Shown here piece after piece: positions 46,257-54,169 of a stretch of 64,000 nt of DNA. Source of the stretch: Rhizobium sp. WYJ-E13 (GTDB lineage Bacteria; Pseudomonadota; Alphaproteobacteria; Rhizobiales; Rhizobiaceae); the NCBI RefSeq assembly GCF_018987265.1, contig NZ_CP076853.1, forward strand, positions 4,286,228 to 4,350,227, read 5' to 3'. How positions within the stretch are numbered: the stretch's first letter is position 1; each line of letters starts with the position of its first letter. The notes below the pieces were generated by a model. It was not told the DNA's origin and searched no databases. It saw only the letters and a program-made list of their open reading frames with translations. Made by a program: the position numbers and the translations under genes.

Positions 46257-47120
46257 ATGTTTGCTGTAACCGGAATGACAGGCCAGGTGGGCGCCGCTGT
46301 TGCCGACCATTTGCTGAAGGATAATGCGAAGGTCCGCGCCGTCGTCAGAAATCCCGAAAAGGCGGCCGGCTGGAAAGAGCGCGGCTGCGAGCTGGCTGTC
46401 GCCGACATGAATGACGCCACATCGCTGGCATCAGCCTTCAAGGGCGCAGAAGCGGTTTTCCTCGTCATCCCGCCGCTCTTCGACCCGACGCCGGGCTTTC
46501 CGGAAGTGAGGGACATGCTTGCAACGCTGAAGACTGCGCTCGGGGCGGCAAAGCCCGGAAAGCTCGTTTGCCTGTCGACGGTCGGCGCGCAGGCGACGCA
46601 GCCGAACCTGTTGAGCCAGCTTGGCATCGTCGAGAAGGAGCTTTCGACGCTCTCCCTCCCGGTCGCCTTCCTGCGCGCTGCCTGGTTCATGGAAAACGCC
46701 GCCTGGGATGTGATGCCGGCCCGCGAAAACGGCGTCATCCCGAGCTTCCTGCAGCCGCTCGATCGCGCCGTGCCGATGATCGCCGTGGACGATATTGGTG
46801 TGCTCGGTGCGAAGATGCTGCGCGAGGATTGGCAGGGCGTGCGTGTCGCCGAGCTGGAAGCGCAGGAGCGTGTCAGCCCGGCCATGATCGCCGCTGCCTT
46901 CACCAAGGCGCTCGGCAAGCCGGTGACGGCGGAGATCGTACCGAAGGGAAGCTGGGAAGAGCTGTTCCGTGCCCAGGGCATGAAGAACCCGGAACCGCGT
47001 ATGCGCATGCTCGATGGTTTCAATGAAGGCTGGATCGACTTTGAGGGCGGTCGTGAGAAATCGCAGAAGGGCACAACGTCAATCGAAACGGCGATCCGCC
47101 GTCTCGTCGACGGCGCATGA
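46257..47120 (+). CDS. NmrA-like NAD(P)-binding oxidoreductase
   Basis: A 287-residue atypical SDR: FAVTGMTGQVGAAVADHLLKDNAKVRAVVRNPEKAA is the Rossmann start with the NADPH-type Arg, and the rest resembles QorB/NmrA quinone reductase-like proteins. ATG 46257 is chosen because AGGAG sits nine bases upstream and the motif starts at residue 2; a TTG at 46248 is less likely. It follows a strong inverted repeat and ends at a 14-bp terminator hairpin, so it is monocistronic and probably inducible, perhaps by electrophiles or quinones. Confidence 0.88.
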   Translation: MFAVTGMTGQVGAAVADHLLKDNAKVRAVVRNPEKAAGWKERGCELAVADMNDATSLASAFKGAEAVFLVIPPLFDPTPGFPEVRDMLATLKTALGAAKPGKLVCLSTVGAQATQPNLLSQLGIVEKELSTLSLPVAFLRAAWFMENAAWDVMPARENGVIPSFLQPLDRAVPMIAVDDIGVLGAKMLREDWQGVRVAELEAQERVSPAMIAAAFTKALGKPVTAEIVPKGSWEELFRAQGMKNPEPRMRMLDGFNEGWIDFEGGREKSQKGTTSIETAIRRLVDGA

Positions 47121-47122
47121 AC

Positions 47123-47157
47123 GAGAAGGCCGCGGTGGGAGGAACCGCGGCCTTCTC
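47123..47157. terminator. Long hairpin terminator after the NmrA gene
   Basis: Perfect 14-bp stem GAGAAGGCCGCGGT / ACCGCGGCCTTCTC with a 7-base loop, starting two bases after the NmrA stop. The T-run is weak, so it may also protect mRNA ends. Confidence 0.75.
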
Positions 47158-47181
47158 ATATCTACGAGATAGGCTTCACCC

Positions 47182-47301
47182 TCAGGTGCGAGCGCCGACG
47201 ACGACCGTGGCGCCTTCAGCCGCAAAGAGTTTGGCGGTAACACGGCCGATACCCGAGCTTGCGCCAGTGACGATTGCTACTTTGTTGATCAGACGATTCA
47301 T
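47182..47301 (-). pseudogene. Truncated short-chain dehydrogenase (N-terminal 39 residues)
   Basis: From ATG 47301 the frame reads MNRLINKVAIVTGASSGIGR, continues AKLFAAEGATVVVGART and stops at once. This is the complete first beta-alpha-beta of a classical SDR with the T-G-x-x-x-G-x-G cofactor motif, but the catalytic Ser-Tyr-Lys and the other 200 residues are missing; the DNA beyond is the NmrA terminator. It is divergent from the intact LysR gene at 47427, the usual pairing for a regulator and its SDR target, so this looks like a deletion remnant. Confidence 0.75.
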
Positions 47302-47426
47302 TGTTCCATCTCCTGAATTTCGGTTGGATCGGGGTGGCCGCCGGTTTCGATGGGTGGAAGATGGCATTCTTTCTTCGTTCGGATTAGTCTCCTAAATACG
47401 GAGCTCGAATTCGGAAAAGCCGAACG

Positions 47427-48332
47427 ATGATTAAGATTGAGGGTATTGCGGCTTTTGTCGCGGTGGTGGAGGCCGGCTCGGTGAGCGAGGCCGCCCGACG
47501 GCTGCGCCTGTCTAAATCCGTCGTCAGCGAGAGACTGGCGGAACTGGAGAAGACACTGGGCGCCATGCTTGTCCACCGCACCACGCGCAAGCTGACCTTG
47601 ACGGAGGATGGAGCCGCCTTTCTGGAGCGCGCCGCACGCATCGTCCGCGAAATGGAAGATGCCGAGGCCGACATGGCGGAGCGCCGCGGCACTCTGTCAG
47701 GCCCGCTACGCATCGCCGCCCCCGTCACGTTCGGCCGCCTGCATCTCGGCCCAGCGCTCTATCCATTTCTGAAGGCGCACCCGCAGATCGCGCTGACGCT
47801 CGATATGGACGATAGGCGAGTCGATCCGGCATCGGACGGATATGACGCGATCATCCGCCACGGTGCCATCGCAGACTCACGACTGATCGCCTGGAAGCTC
47901 GCCCGCAGCCGACGGCTGTTGGTAGCATCGCCCGATTATCTCGAGCGTTACGGAACGCCGGTTTCACTCGCCGATCTCAACAGCCACCACGGACTTTTCT
48001 ACACCAATCGCGGTGTCGCCGACTGGCGGTTCCAGACGGATGAAGGCGCCGTCGTCATCCGTGCGGTGCTGGGCCTCGGCATCAACAATGGCGATATGCT
48101 GCACGATGCGGCGATATCAGGCCTCGGCATCGCGCTTTTGCCGGCCTTCATTATCGGCCCCGCAATCCGCGAGGGGCGTCTGCTCGAGATCGATGTCGGT
48201 GCCCGGCCGGAGCCGGAATTCATTTACATGGCCCATCCCGAAGGCAGAAATCCCTCGGCCAAGCTGCGCGCCATCGCCGATCATCTGAAAAAGACCTTCG
48301 GCGACCCACCCTATTGGGATCCGGCCGTGTGA
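47427..48332 (+). CDS. LysR-family transcriptional regulator
   Basis: A 301-residue regulator. KIEGIAAFVAVVEAGSVSEAARRLRLSKSVVSERLAELEKTLGAMLVHRTTRKLTLTEDG is the N-terminal HTH, followed by a LysR effector domain with GLGIALLPAFIIGPAIREGRLLEIDV near the end. It is intact, unlike its divergent partner, the truncated SDR. The pattern suggests a regulator whose target has been lost or lies elsewhere. It meets the next LysR gene tail to tail with 3 bp between. Confidence 0.92.
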   Translation: MIKIEGIAAFVAVVEAGSVSEAARRLRLSKSVVSERLAELEKTLGAMLVHRTTRKLTLTEDGAAFLERAARIVREMEDAEADMAERRGTLSGPLRIAAPVTFGRLHLGPALYPFLKAHPQIALTLDMDDRRVDPASDGYDAIIRHGAIADSRLIAWKLARSRRLLVASPDYLERYGTPVSLADLNSHHGLFYTNRGVADWRFQTDEGAVVIRAVLGLGINNGDMLHDAAISGLGIALLPAFIIGPAIREGRLLEIDVGARPEPEFIYMAHPEGRNPSAKLRAIADHLKKTFGDPPYWDPAV

Positions 48333-48335
48333 CGG

Positions 48336-49211
48336 TCAGGAAAGCAGGCTCATCAGGTTTTCGGTGACGGGAGAGCGCTGGCTGCGGAGCACGGCGAGCG
48401 CCAGCCGCGCCACGGCAGGCGGGCCTTCGATCGGCCGGTAGGCGACACCTGCAAGTTTGATCTGAGAAATCGAGGCCGGGACGATCGAAACGCCGAGATC
48501 GGCGGCGACGAGATTGACGACTGAAGAAATCTGCGGCGCTTCCTGCGCCACGGTCAGTTCGAAGCCTGCCTCGCGGCATGCGCGCACGACATCGTCATAG
48601 AGGCTGAGACCGACAAGACGCGGAAAGAGGATAAAGGGTTCGTCGGCCAGCAAGGCGAGCGACAGCGTCTTGTGTTTTGCAAGCGGATGACCGGCGGGCA
48701 GTGCGACGACCATCGGCTCGTCCGGCAGGCGCTTCAGCCTGATGCCATCGGGATCGCTGAGCCCGGGACGCATGAAGGTCGCATCCAGCTCGCCGCGCTC
48801 CAGCTTCTGCATCAGCCCCAGCGTATTCATCTCCGTCAGTGACAGGCGCACCTCGGGCCAGCGGGCGCGAAAGCGGCGGATCGTGGTGCTGACCAGGGAG
48901 TTGAAGGCGGAGGAGGCGGTAAAACCGAGCGACAGCCGGCCGGTCTCGCCGCGATTGGCGCTTTGAGCCGCAAGCCGCGCCTTCTCGGCCGCCGCAAGGG
49001 ATGCCTTTGCCTCCGGAAGGAAAGCCGTACCGGCGAACGTCAGCTCCGCTCCGTGCGGCACGCGATGGAAGAGCATCGCCCCGATTTCGGTCTCGAGATC
49101 GCGGATCTGCTGGCTGAGTGGCGGCTGGCCGATGCCGAGGCGCGCAGCGGCCCGCGTGAAATTGGCCTCTTCGGCGACCGCCAGAAAATATCGGATATGC
49201 CGCAGCTCCAT
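48336..49211 (-). CDS. LysR-family transcriptional regulator (BenM/CatM-like)
   Basis: A 291-residue regulator. MELRHIRYFLAVAEEANFTRAAARLGIGQPPLSQQIRDLETEIGAMLFHRVPHGAELTFAG is the HTH of the BenM/CatM-like LysR group; the effector domain starts near residue 90. ATG 49211 has GGAG six bases upstream, so a TTG four codons earlier is not needed. Divergent from the MFS gene at 49303, which it probably controls; the 91 bp between them should contain the shared operator. Confidence 0.9.
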   Translation of the reverse strand: MELRHIRYFLAVAEEANFTRAAARLGIGQPPLSQQIRDLETEIGAMLFHRVPHGAELTFAGTAFLPEAKASLAAAEKARLAAQSANRGETGRLSLGFTASSAFNSLVSTTIRRFRARWPEVRLSLTEMNTLGLMQKLERGELDATFMRPGLSDPDGIRLKRLPDEPMVVALPAGHPLAKHKTLSLALLADEPFILFPRLVGLSLYDDVVRACREAGFELTVAQEAPQISSVVNLVAADLGVSIVPASISQIKLAGVAYRPIEGPPAVARLALAVLRSQRSPVTENLMSLLS

Positions 49212-49302
49212 CACTATCTCCAAAACCTATCAAGATCGCCAGTTTCATATATTGGACAAATGGAGGCGCCTTGACTAGATCGGAGGCAGGAAGGAATGAC
49301 AC

Positions 49303-50556
49303 ATGTCAGACTCTGCAATCCAAGACGTTGCCGGCCTGCGAACAGCCGAGGAGACCCACGCAAGACACTATCTGAGACGCGGCACCGGCGCCTATCGCCG
49401 CGCCAGCCTGGCGCTCTTCCTTTCCGGCTTCGCTACCTTCTCGCTGCTCTATTGCGTGCAGCCGCTGCTGCCGATCTTCGCGCAGGAATTTGCCATCAGC
49501 CCGGCCGAAAGCTCGCTGTCGCTGTCGCTCTCCACAGGCTTCCTGGCAATCGCCATCGTCTGCGCCGCAGCCGTCTCGGAGGGGCTCGGCAGGCGCAGTC
49601 TGATGTCGATTTCGCTGGTCGGGGCTGCCGTGCTAACGATCGCCACCGCCTTTGCGCCAAGCTGGCATCTGTTGTTGGTTATCCGCGCGCTGCAGGGCTT
49701 CGTGCTTGGCGGTGTGCCAGCCGTCGCCATGGCCTATCTTGCAGAAGAAATCGATCCGCGCGGCCTTGGCGCCACGATGGGGCTCTATGTCGGTGGCACG
49801 GCTTTCGGTGGCATGTCGGGCCGCGTGCTGACGGGGATCTTCGCGGAATATCTCTCCTGGCGGCCGGCCATATTCCTGATCGGCGCCATCGGTCTTGTCG
49901 CGGCGATCGGCTTCATCGCGCTCCTGCCACCCTCGCGCAATTTCGTGCGTCGCGCCGGCTTCGATCCGCAGTTCCATCTGAAGGCCTGGCTCGGGCATCT
50001 CGGCAATCCGGTGCTGCCCTTCATCTTCGCCATCGCTTTCTTTGCGATGGGCTCCTTCGTGACGATCTACAATTACGCCGGCTTCCGCCTCGTCGCACCG
50101 CCTTATGAGCTCAATCAGACCGAGTTGGGCTTGATCTTCACCGTCTATCTCTTCGGTATCGGCGCGTCCTCGATCGGCGGCATCCTCGGCGATCGCCTCG
50201 GCCACTTCACCGTGCTCCTGGCGGGCATCGTCATCACCGCAGCAGGCTGCGCGCTGACGCTCTCGGCGTCCCTGCCGCTCATTATCCTCGGCATCATCGT
50301 GCTGACGAGCGGTTTCTTCATGACGCATTCTGTTGCCAGCGGTCTCGTCGGCAAGCTCGCCGTCGGCACCAAAGGACACGCCTCCTCGCTCTACATGCTC
50401 GCCTATTACATCGGCTCCAGCGTCATGGGCTCGGCAGGCGGCTGGTTCTGGGCGATGGAAGGATGGGCTGCGGTCGTGTTCTTCACACTCATCCTGATGG
50501 CGTTGGCTTTTCTCTCTGCAATGGCCGCACGCCGGCTTGCCCGGCGCCCGTCTTGA
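49303..50556 (+). CDS. MFS transporter (YnfM/AraJ-like)
   Basis: A 417-residue inner-membrane protein with twelve hydrophobic segments after a 30-residue cytoplasmic start. LFLSGFATFSLLYCVQPLLPIFAQEFAISPAESSLSLS and SEGLGRRSLMSISLVGAAVL are typical of the YnfM/inner-membrane transport branch. Under likely control of the divergent LysR protein. Substrate unknown; arabinose, drugs and aromatic acids are handled by relatives. Confidence 0.88.
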   Translation: MSDSAIQDVAGLRTAEETHARHYLRRGTGAYRRASLALFLSGFATFSLLYCVQPLLPIFAQEFAISPAESSLSLSLSTGFLAIAIVCAAAVSEGLGRRSLMSISLVGAAVLTIATAFAPSWHLLLVIRALQGFVLGGVPAVAMAYLAEEIDPRGLGATMGLYVGGTAFGGMSGRVLTGIFAEYLSWRPAIFLIGAIGLVAAIGFIALLPPSRNFVRRAGFDPQFHLKAWLGHLGNPVLPFIFAIAFFAMGSFVTIYNYAGFRLVAPPYELNQTELGLIFTVYLFGIGASSIGGILGDRLGHFTVLLAGIVITAAGCALTLSASLPLIILGIIVLTSGFFMTHSVASGLVGKLAVGTKGHASSLYMLAYYIGSSVMGSAGGWFWAMEGWAAVVFFTLILMALAFLSAMAARRLARRPS

Positions 50557-50616
50557 CTTCCGGTCCGCAGCGATTAATTTAACCACTAGGTTAAATATAT
50601 GATCGGAGGAGCCATC

Positions 50617-51018
50617 GTGAAGAAGACCTACCATGGAAGCTGCCATTGCGGCGCCGTCGCCTATGAGGCTGGGCTCGATCTTTCGGCCGGCACCTTCAAA
50701 TGCAATTGCTCCGTCTGCCGTAAGAAACGCAGCTGGCTGGCGATCGTGCAGCCGGCCGATTTCCGGCTGGTCTCAGGCAGGGACCATTTGCGCGAATATC
50801 TCTTCGGCTCCGGCTCGATCCATCACCTCTTCTGCGAGACCTGCGGCGTGAGCTCCTTTGCTCGCAACGACAACGAGACGATCGGTCCCTTCATCGCCGT
50901 CGCCGTCAACTGCCTCGACGATGCGGATGCCGAAGAACTTGCCGCGGCACCCATCGCCTATTTCGACGGTCTGCATGACCGTTACGATGCAGCACCCGCC
51001 GAAACACGCTATCTCTGA
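50617..51018 (+). CDS. GFA/CENP-V-domain zinc protein
   Basis: A 133-residue Mss4-like protein. GSCHCGAVAYEAG, CNCSVCRKKRSW and FCETCGVSSFAR hold the Cys pairs that bind zinc in the glutathione-dependent formaldehyde-activating (Gfa) family; relatives have other roles. GTG 50617 is preferred, because CGGAGGA lies at 50603-50611 at good spacing; ATG 50599 would add six residues and sit before that site. It ends 11 bp from the convergent urocanase-like gene, so they are tail to tail. Confidence 0.87.
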   Translation: MKKTYHGSCHCGAVAYEAGLDLSAGTFKCNCSVCRKKRSWLAIVQPADFRLVSGRDHLREYLFGSGSIHHLFCETCGVSSFARNDNETIGPFIAVAVNCLDDADAEELAAAPIAYFDGLHDRYDAAPAETRYL

Positions 51019-51029
51019 GCGGCTGGCAT

Positions 51030-52742
51030 TCAGCCAAGCCGGATATAGGGCACGTCCTTCTTCGCCACTTCGTCCAGCGCCTCGTCATAGCCGGCGTCGG
51101 CATAACGCATGACGCCGAGCGCCGTATCGTTGGTCAGTGCATGGTCGAGACGTTCGTCAGCGGCTTCGGATCCATCGGCAACGACGGTCACACCGCAGCT
51201 CGTCATGTAACCGGCATAACCGCCGCCGCCCGAATGGACGACGACGAGGTCGGCCATCGAGGAGCAGAGCATCATCGCATCGATGAGCGGCCAGTCGGCA
51301 ATGGCGTCCGAGCCATCCTTCATGCGCTCCGTCATGATATTCGGATGCGCCATCGCGCCGGCATCGAGATGGTCGCGCGAGAAGGCGACAGGACCCTTGA
51401 GTTCGCCATTCGCAACCAGCTCGTTGACGCGCCGCGCCAGCGCCGTGCGCTCGCCGTGACCCAGCCAGGCAATGCGCGCCGGCAAACCTTCGAAGGGAAT
51501 ATGTTCGCGCGCCAGCCGGATCCAGTTGGTGATGATCTTGTTGTAGGGGAACATCTCTAGCAACAGGTCGTCGATCCGCGCGATATCGCTTTCTTCTCCC
51601 GACAGCGCCATCCAGCGGAAGGGGCCGATGGCGCGGGCAAAGAGCGGGCGGAGATACGCTTCCGTGAAGATCGGAATGTCGAAGGCATTGGTAACGCCGC
51701 CCTCGCGGGCCTGGGTTCGGATGAGGTTGCCGTTGTCGAAGACTTCCGATCCGCGCCTCTGGAACTCCAGCATGGCAGTCACATGCTCGACGATCGACGC
51801 GCGGCTCGCGGCCATGAGCTGGCCCTGGCCATGGTCACGCAGTCCTTTCACCTGATCGAGGCTCATGCCCTTCGGCACATAGCCATAAACGAGATCATGT
51901 GCCGAGGTCTGGTCGGTAACGACATCGGGCACGAGGCCGCGCCGGGCGATCTCCGGATAGATCTCCGCAGCATTGCCGACGAGACCGACAGAGAGTGCGC
52001 GCTTCTCCTTGACGGCGGCATCGATCATCGCGAGCGCACTGTCGAGGTCAGCAGCGATTTCCTGCAGATAGCCGATCTGCTGGCGCTTGCGGGCACGTTC
52101 GGGATCGATGTCGATGCAGAGGATCGCCGCACCCGCCATACGACCGGCGAGCGGCTGCGCGCCACCCATGCCGCCGAGCCCCGCCGTCAGCACGAAGCGG
52201 CCATGGAGATCGCTGCCGAAGCGCCGTTCGGCAATGCGCATGAAGATTTCATAGGTGCCCTGAATGACACCCTGGCTGCCGATATATTGCCAGGCGCCGG
52301 CCGTCAGCCCGCCCCAGCAGATCAGCCCCTTGCGCTGCAGCTCGTAGAAGACCTCAGCCTTCGCCCATTGGCCGACGATATTGCAATTCGCCATGATAAC
52401 GAGCGGCGCCTTGGCGTGGGTCTTCACGAGGCCGATCGGCTTGCCGGACTGGATCAGCAGCGTCTGGTCCTCGTCCATCTCGGTGAGAGCCTTGACGATG
52501 CCCCGATGCGCCGGCCAGTTGCGCGCCGCCTTGCCGAGAGCTGCATAGACGACGAGATTGTCAGGATCCTCGCCGACCGAGAGCACATTTTCCAGAAGCC
52601 GCAGCAGCGCTTCCTGCCGCCAGCCCTTGGCGCGCAACTCCGGTCCGCCGGGGATCGGAAATTTCGGATGGCGTGGGTTGGCCTTCGGCATCTTGGGTTC
52701 CTCGTCTTTCGTCGTCGGCGCATCCAGCACCGGTAATTTCAC
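51030..52742 (-). CDS. Urocanase-family hydratase, probable thiourocanate hydratase
   Basis: A 570-residue NAD-dependent hydratase. The family cores are kept: YAALGKAARNW, LTAGAWQYIGSQGVIQGTYE, GLGGMGGAQPLAG (residues 188-200, NAD loop), DQTSAHD and HADAGY-like MRYADAGYDEA. Urocanase has R-P-L-F-C with an essential Cys (Cys410 in Pseudomonas); here it is R-P-L-F-A (Ala369). So it is unlikely to be a standard HutU. With the altered lyase and DUF917 genes of the same operon, hydration of thiourocanate or another modified urocanate is inferred. Last gene; its start overlaps the TfoX-N stop by four bases. Confidence 0.82.
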   Translation of the reverse strand: MKLPVLDAPTTKDEEPKMPKANPRHPKFPIPGGPELRAKGWRQEALLRLLENVLSVGEDPDNLVVYAALGKAARNWPAHRGIVKALTEMDEDQTLLIQSGKPIGLVKTHAKAPLVIMANCNIVGQWAKAEVFYELQRKGLICWGGLTAGAWQYIGSQGVIQGTYEIFMRIAERRFGSDLHGRFVLTAGLGGMGGAQPLAGRMAGAAILCIDIDPERARKRQQIGYLQEIAADLDSALAMIDAAVKEKRALSVGLVGNAAEIYPEIARRGLVPDVVTDQTSAHDLVYGYVPKGMSLDQVKGLRDHGQGQLMAASRASIVEHVTAMLEFQRRGSEVFDNGNLIRTQAREGGVTNAFDIPIFTEAYLRPLFARAIGPFRWMALSGEESDIARIDDLLLEMFPYNKIITNWIRLAREHIPFEGLPARIAWLGHGERTALARRVNELVANGELKGPVAFSRDHLDAGAMAHPNIMTERMKDGSDAIADWPLIDAMMLCSSMADLVVVHSGGGGYAGYMTSCGVTVVADGSEAADERLDHALTNDTALGVMRYADAGYDEALDEVAKKDVPYIRLG

Positions 52743-53068
52743 TTGGCTGGCATCGGGTCCACGTAAGCGAGTGCCGCATCGATGAGACGCCGTCTCATGG
52801 CATCGTCGCCATAGACATCGGCATTGGCGCGCACCCAGCCATGCATGATCCGCTCGCCTGACAGCATCTGGATGACCCCGGGCAGAGCGAGCGCCCAGCC
52901 GTCATTGCCCTTGCCGAGACGCAGCAACATGCCGTCCTGGCGCGCGCAGCAGAGCAGGTTGCCGTTCAGCATGAAGGCCCAGCCGCCGAACATGGATTTC
53001 TCGCTCAAGCCCGGCCGATTGCCGAGCTCCTCGCGCATCAATTCTTCCAGGCCGGGATCGCGTGCCAT
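52739..53068 (-). CDS. TfoX N-terminal-domain protein
   Basis: A 109-residue protein made of the TfoX/Sxy N-terminal domain alone: LMREELGNRPGLSEKSMFGGWAFMLNGNLLCCARQDGMLLRLG. The domain is found in the competence regulator TfoX/Sxy and as a stand-alone protein of unknown role. It lies between DUF917 (3 bp upstream) and the urocanase homologue (4-base overlap), so it is translated from the same operon. No catabolic role is known; it may be a passenger or a folding/regulatory helper. Confidence 0.85.
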   Translation of the reverse strand: MARDPGLEELMREELGNRPGLSEKSMFGGWAFMLNGNLLCCARQDGMLLRLGKGNDGWALALPGVIQMLSGERIMHGWVRANADVYGDDAMRRRLIDAALAYVDPMPAK

Positions 53069-53071
53069 GCC

Positions 53072-54169
53072 TCAGGCCCTCGTCTCCAGTGCATAGCGCG
53101 CGATCTCGATGCCCATCGCCTTTTCGACGGACGGATAGACGGTCGGGTCGAGCACGCTGGCCGAGAGCGGAATGATGTCCTTCGGCACATGCAGAATGAA
53201 GACATGCATGCCGCTCTTGAGCTGGCCGACGGAGAGCGGTTCGCCTTCCTCGGAGAGCGTGGTGATGACGGCAGGGAAGGTTGCGACACGCATGCCGCTG
53301 GCATCATCGACAGCCATATATTCGTTCATCACATGCAAGGTCACGGCCTTGTCGCCGGCACCGACCGTGATCGTGCCGATGTCGAAAGCTTCCTTGGTAT
53401 AGACGACATCCTTCTTGGTGATCGTACCCTCGGCCAGGATATGCCCACCCGTCGTCTTGCAGATCGCGTCGATAACAGCCGATCCGCCTCTCTTTTCCGC
53501 TTCGATGATCGCTTCGCCGAGCCTCAGCGCCATCGAGATGCCGCCGAGCGCGGCATTCTTGCGAACATAGGAGGCGCGCAGCGGATTGCGGCAGCTGGCA
53601 ATGAAGCCACCGGACTGGTCGGCGGCCGCCCGCAACACCGGCGAAATCTTCGCCGTCGCACCCTTCACGACGAGCTCAATGTAACGGTTTTCCGACCGAT
53701 TGCCGCCGACGGCCGTTTGGATCATCTGCTCCGGCGAACCTGCCATACCGATCGATCCCATGTCGCCGGTGGGATGGGCGCGGATATCGCCAACCGCATC
53801 GACGACCTTGGTGCCAAGGATGGCCGAAGGCAGCCAGCCGTTCAGTGTCGAGGATTTACCGTTCTGGCCGATGATGAGGCCGGAGAGCTTTTCGCCGAGC
53901 GCCTCTTGCAGAAGCTGGACGGCTTTCACATAGTCGATGCCCTGCATCTCCCAGGGCGTGGTGGAGGCCGGCGCACCGATTGCCGCCGCCGTCGCGATCC
54001 AGTCGCTATCGCCAAGTTCGTCGATGGAGACGAGCTCAGGCTTGCCGACATTGACGGCGGCATAGCCGAGCATCCGGCCGTGATCGGCCCAGCCGCCACC
54101 GCCGGCCGCATAGACGGAACCGCCTTTGACGGCAGCTTCCACGTCCTTTTCAACCAATATGCGTCCCAT
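53072..54169 (-). CDS. DUF917 protein, possible thiohydantoin-propionate desulfhydrase
   Basis: A 365-residue DUF917 protein. VYAAGGGGWADHGRMLGYAAVNVG near the N-terminus and GDMGSIGMAGSPEQMIQTAVGGNRSENRYIELVVKG in the middle are the family hallmarks. To my recollection a DUF917-type enzyme removes sulfur from 3-(5-oxo-2-thioxoimidazolidin-4-yl)propionate in ergothioneine-degrading Burkholderia; that is from memory, not checked. The first 20 bp overlap the end of the M20 gene. In this operon it is the natural step between thiourocanate hydratase and hydantoinase. A role in another hydantoin pathway is possible. Confidence 0.7.
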   Translation of the reverse strand: MGRILVEKDVEAAVKGGSVYAAGGGGWADHGRMLGYAAVNVGKPELVSIDELGDSDWIATAAAIGAPASTTPWEMQGIDYVKAVQLLQEALGEKLSGLIIGQNGKSSTLNGWLPSAILGTKVVDAVGDIRAHPTGDMGSIGMAGSPEQMIQTAVGGNRSENRYIELVVKGATAKISPVLRAAADQSGGFIASCRNPLRASYVRKNAALGGISMALRLGEAIIEAEKRGGSAVIDAICKTTGGHILAEGTITKKDVVYTKEAFDIGTITVGAGDKAVTLHVMNEYMAVDDASGMRVATFPAVITTLSEEGEPLSVGQLKSGMHVFILHVPKDIIPLSASVLDPTVYPSVEKAMGIEIARYALETRA

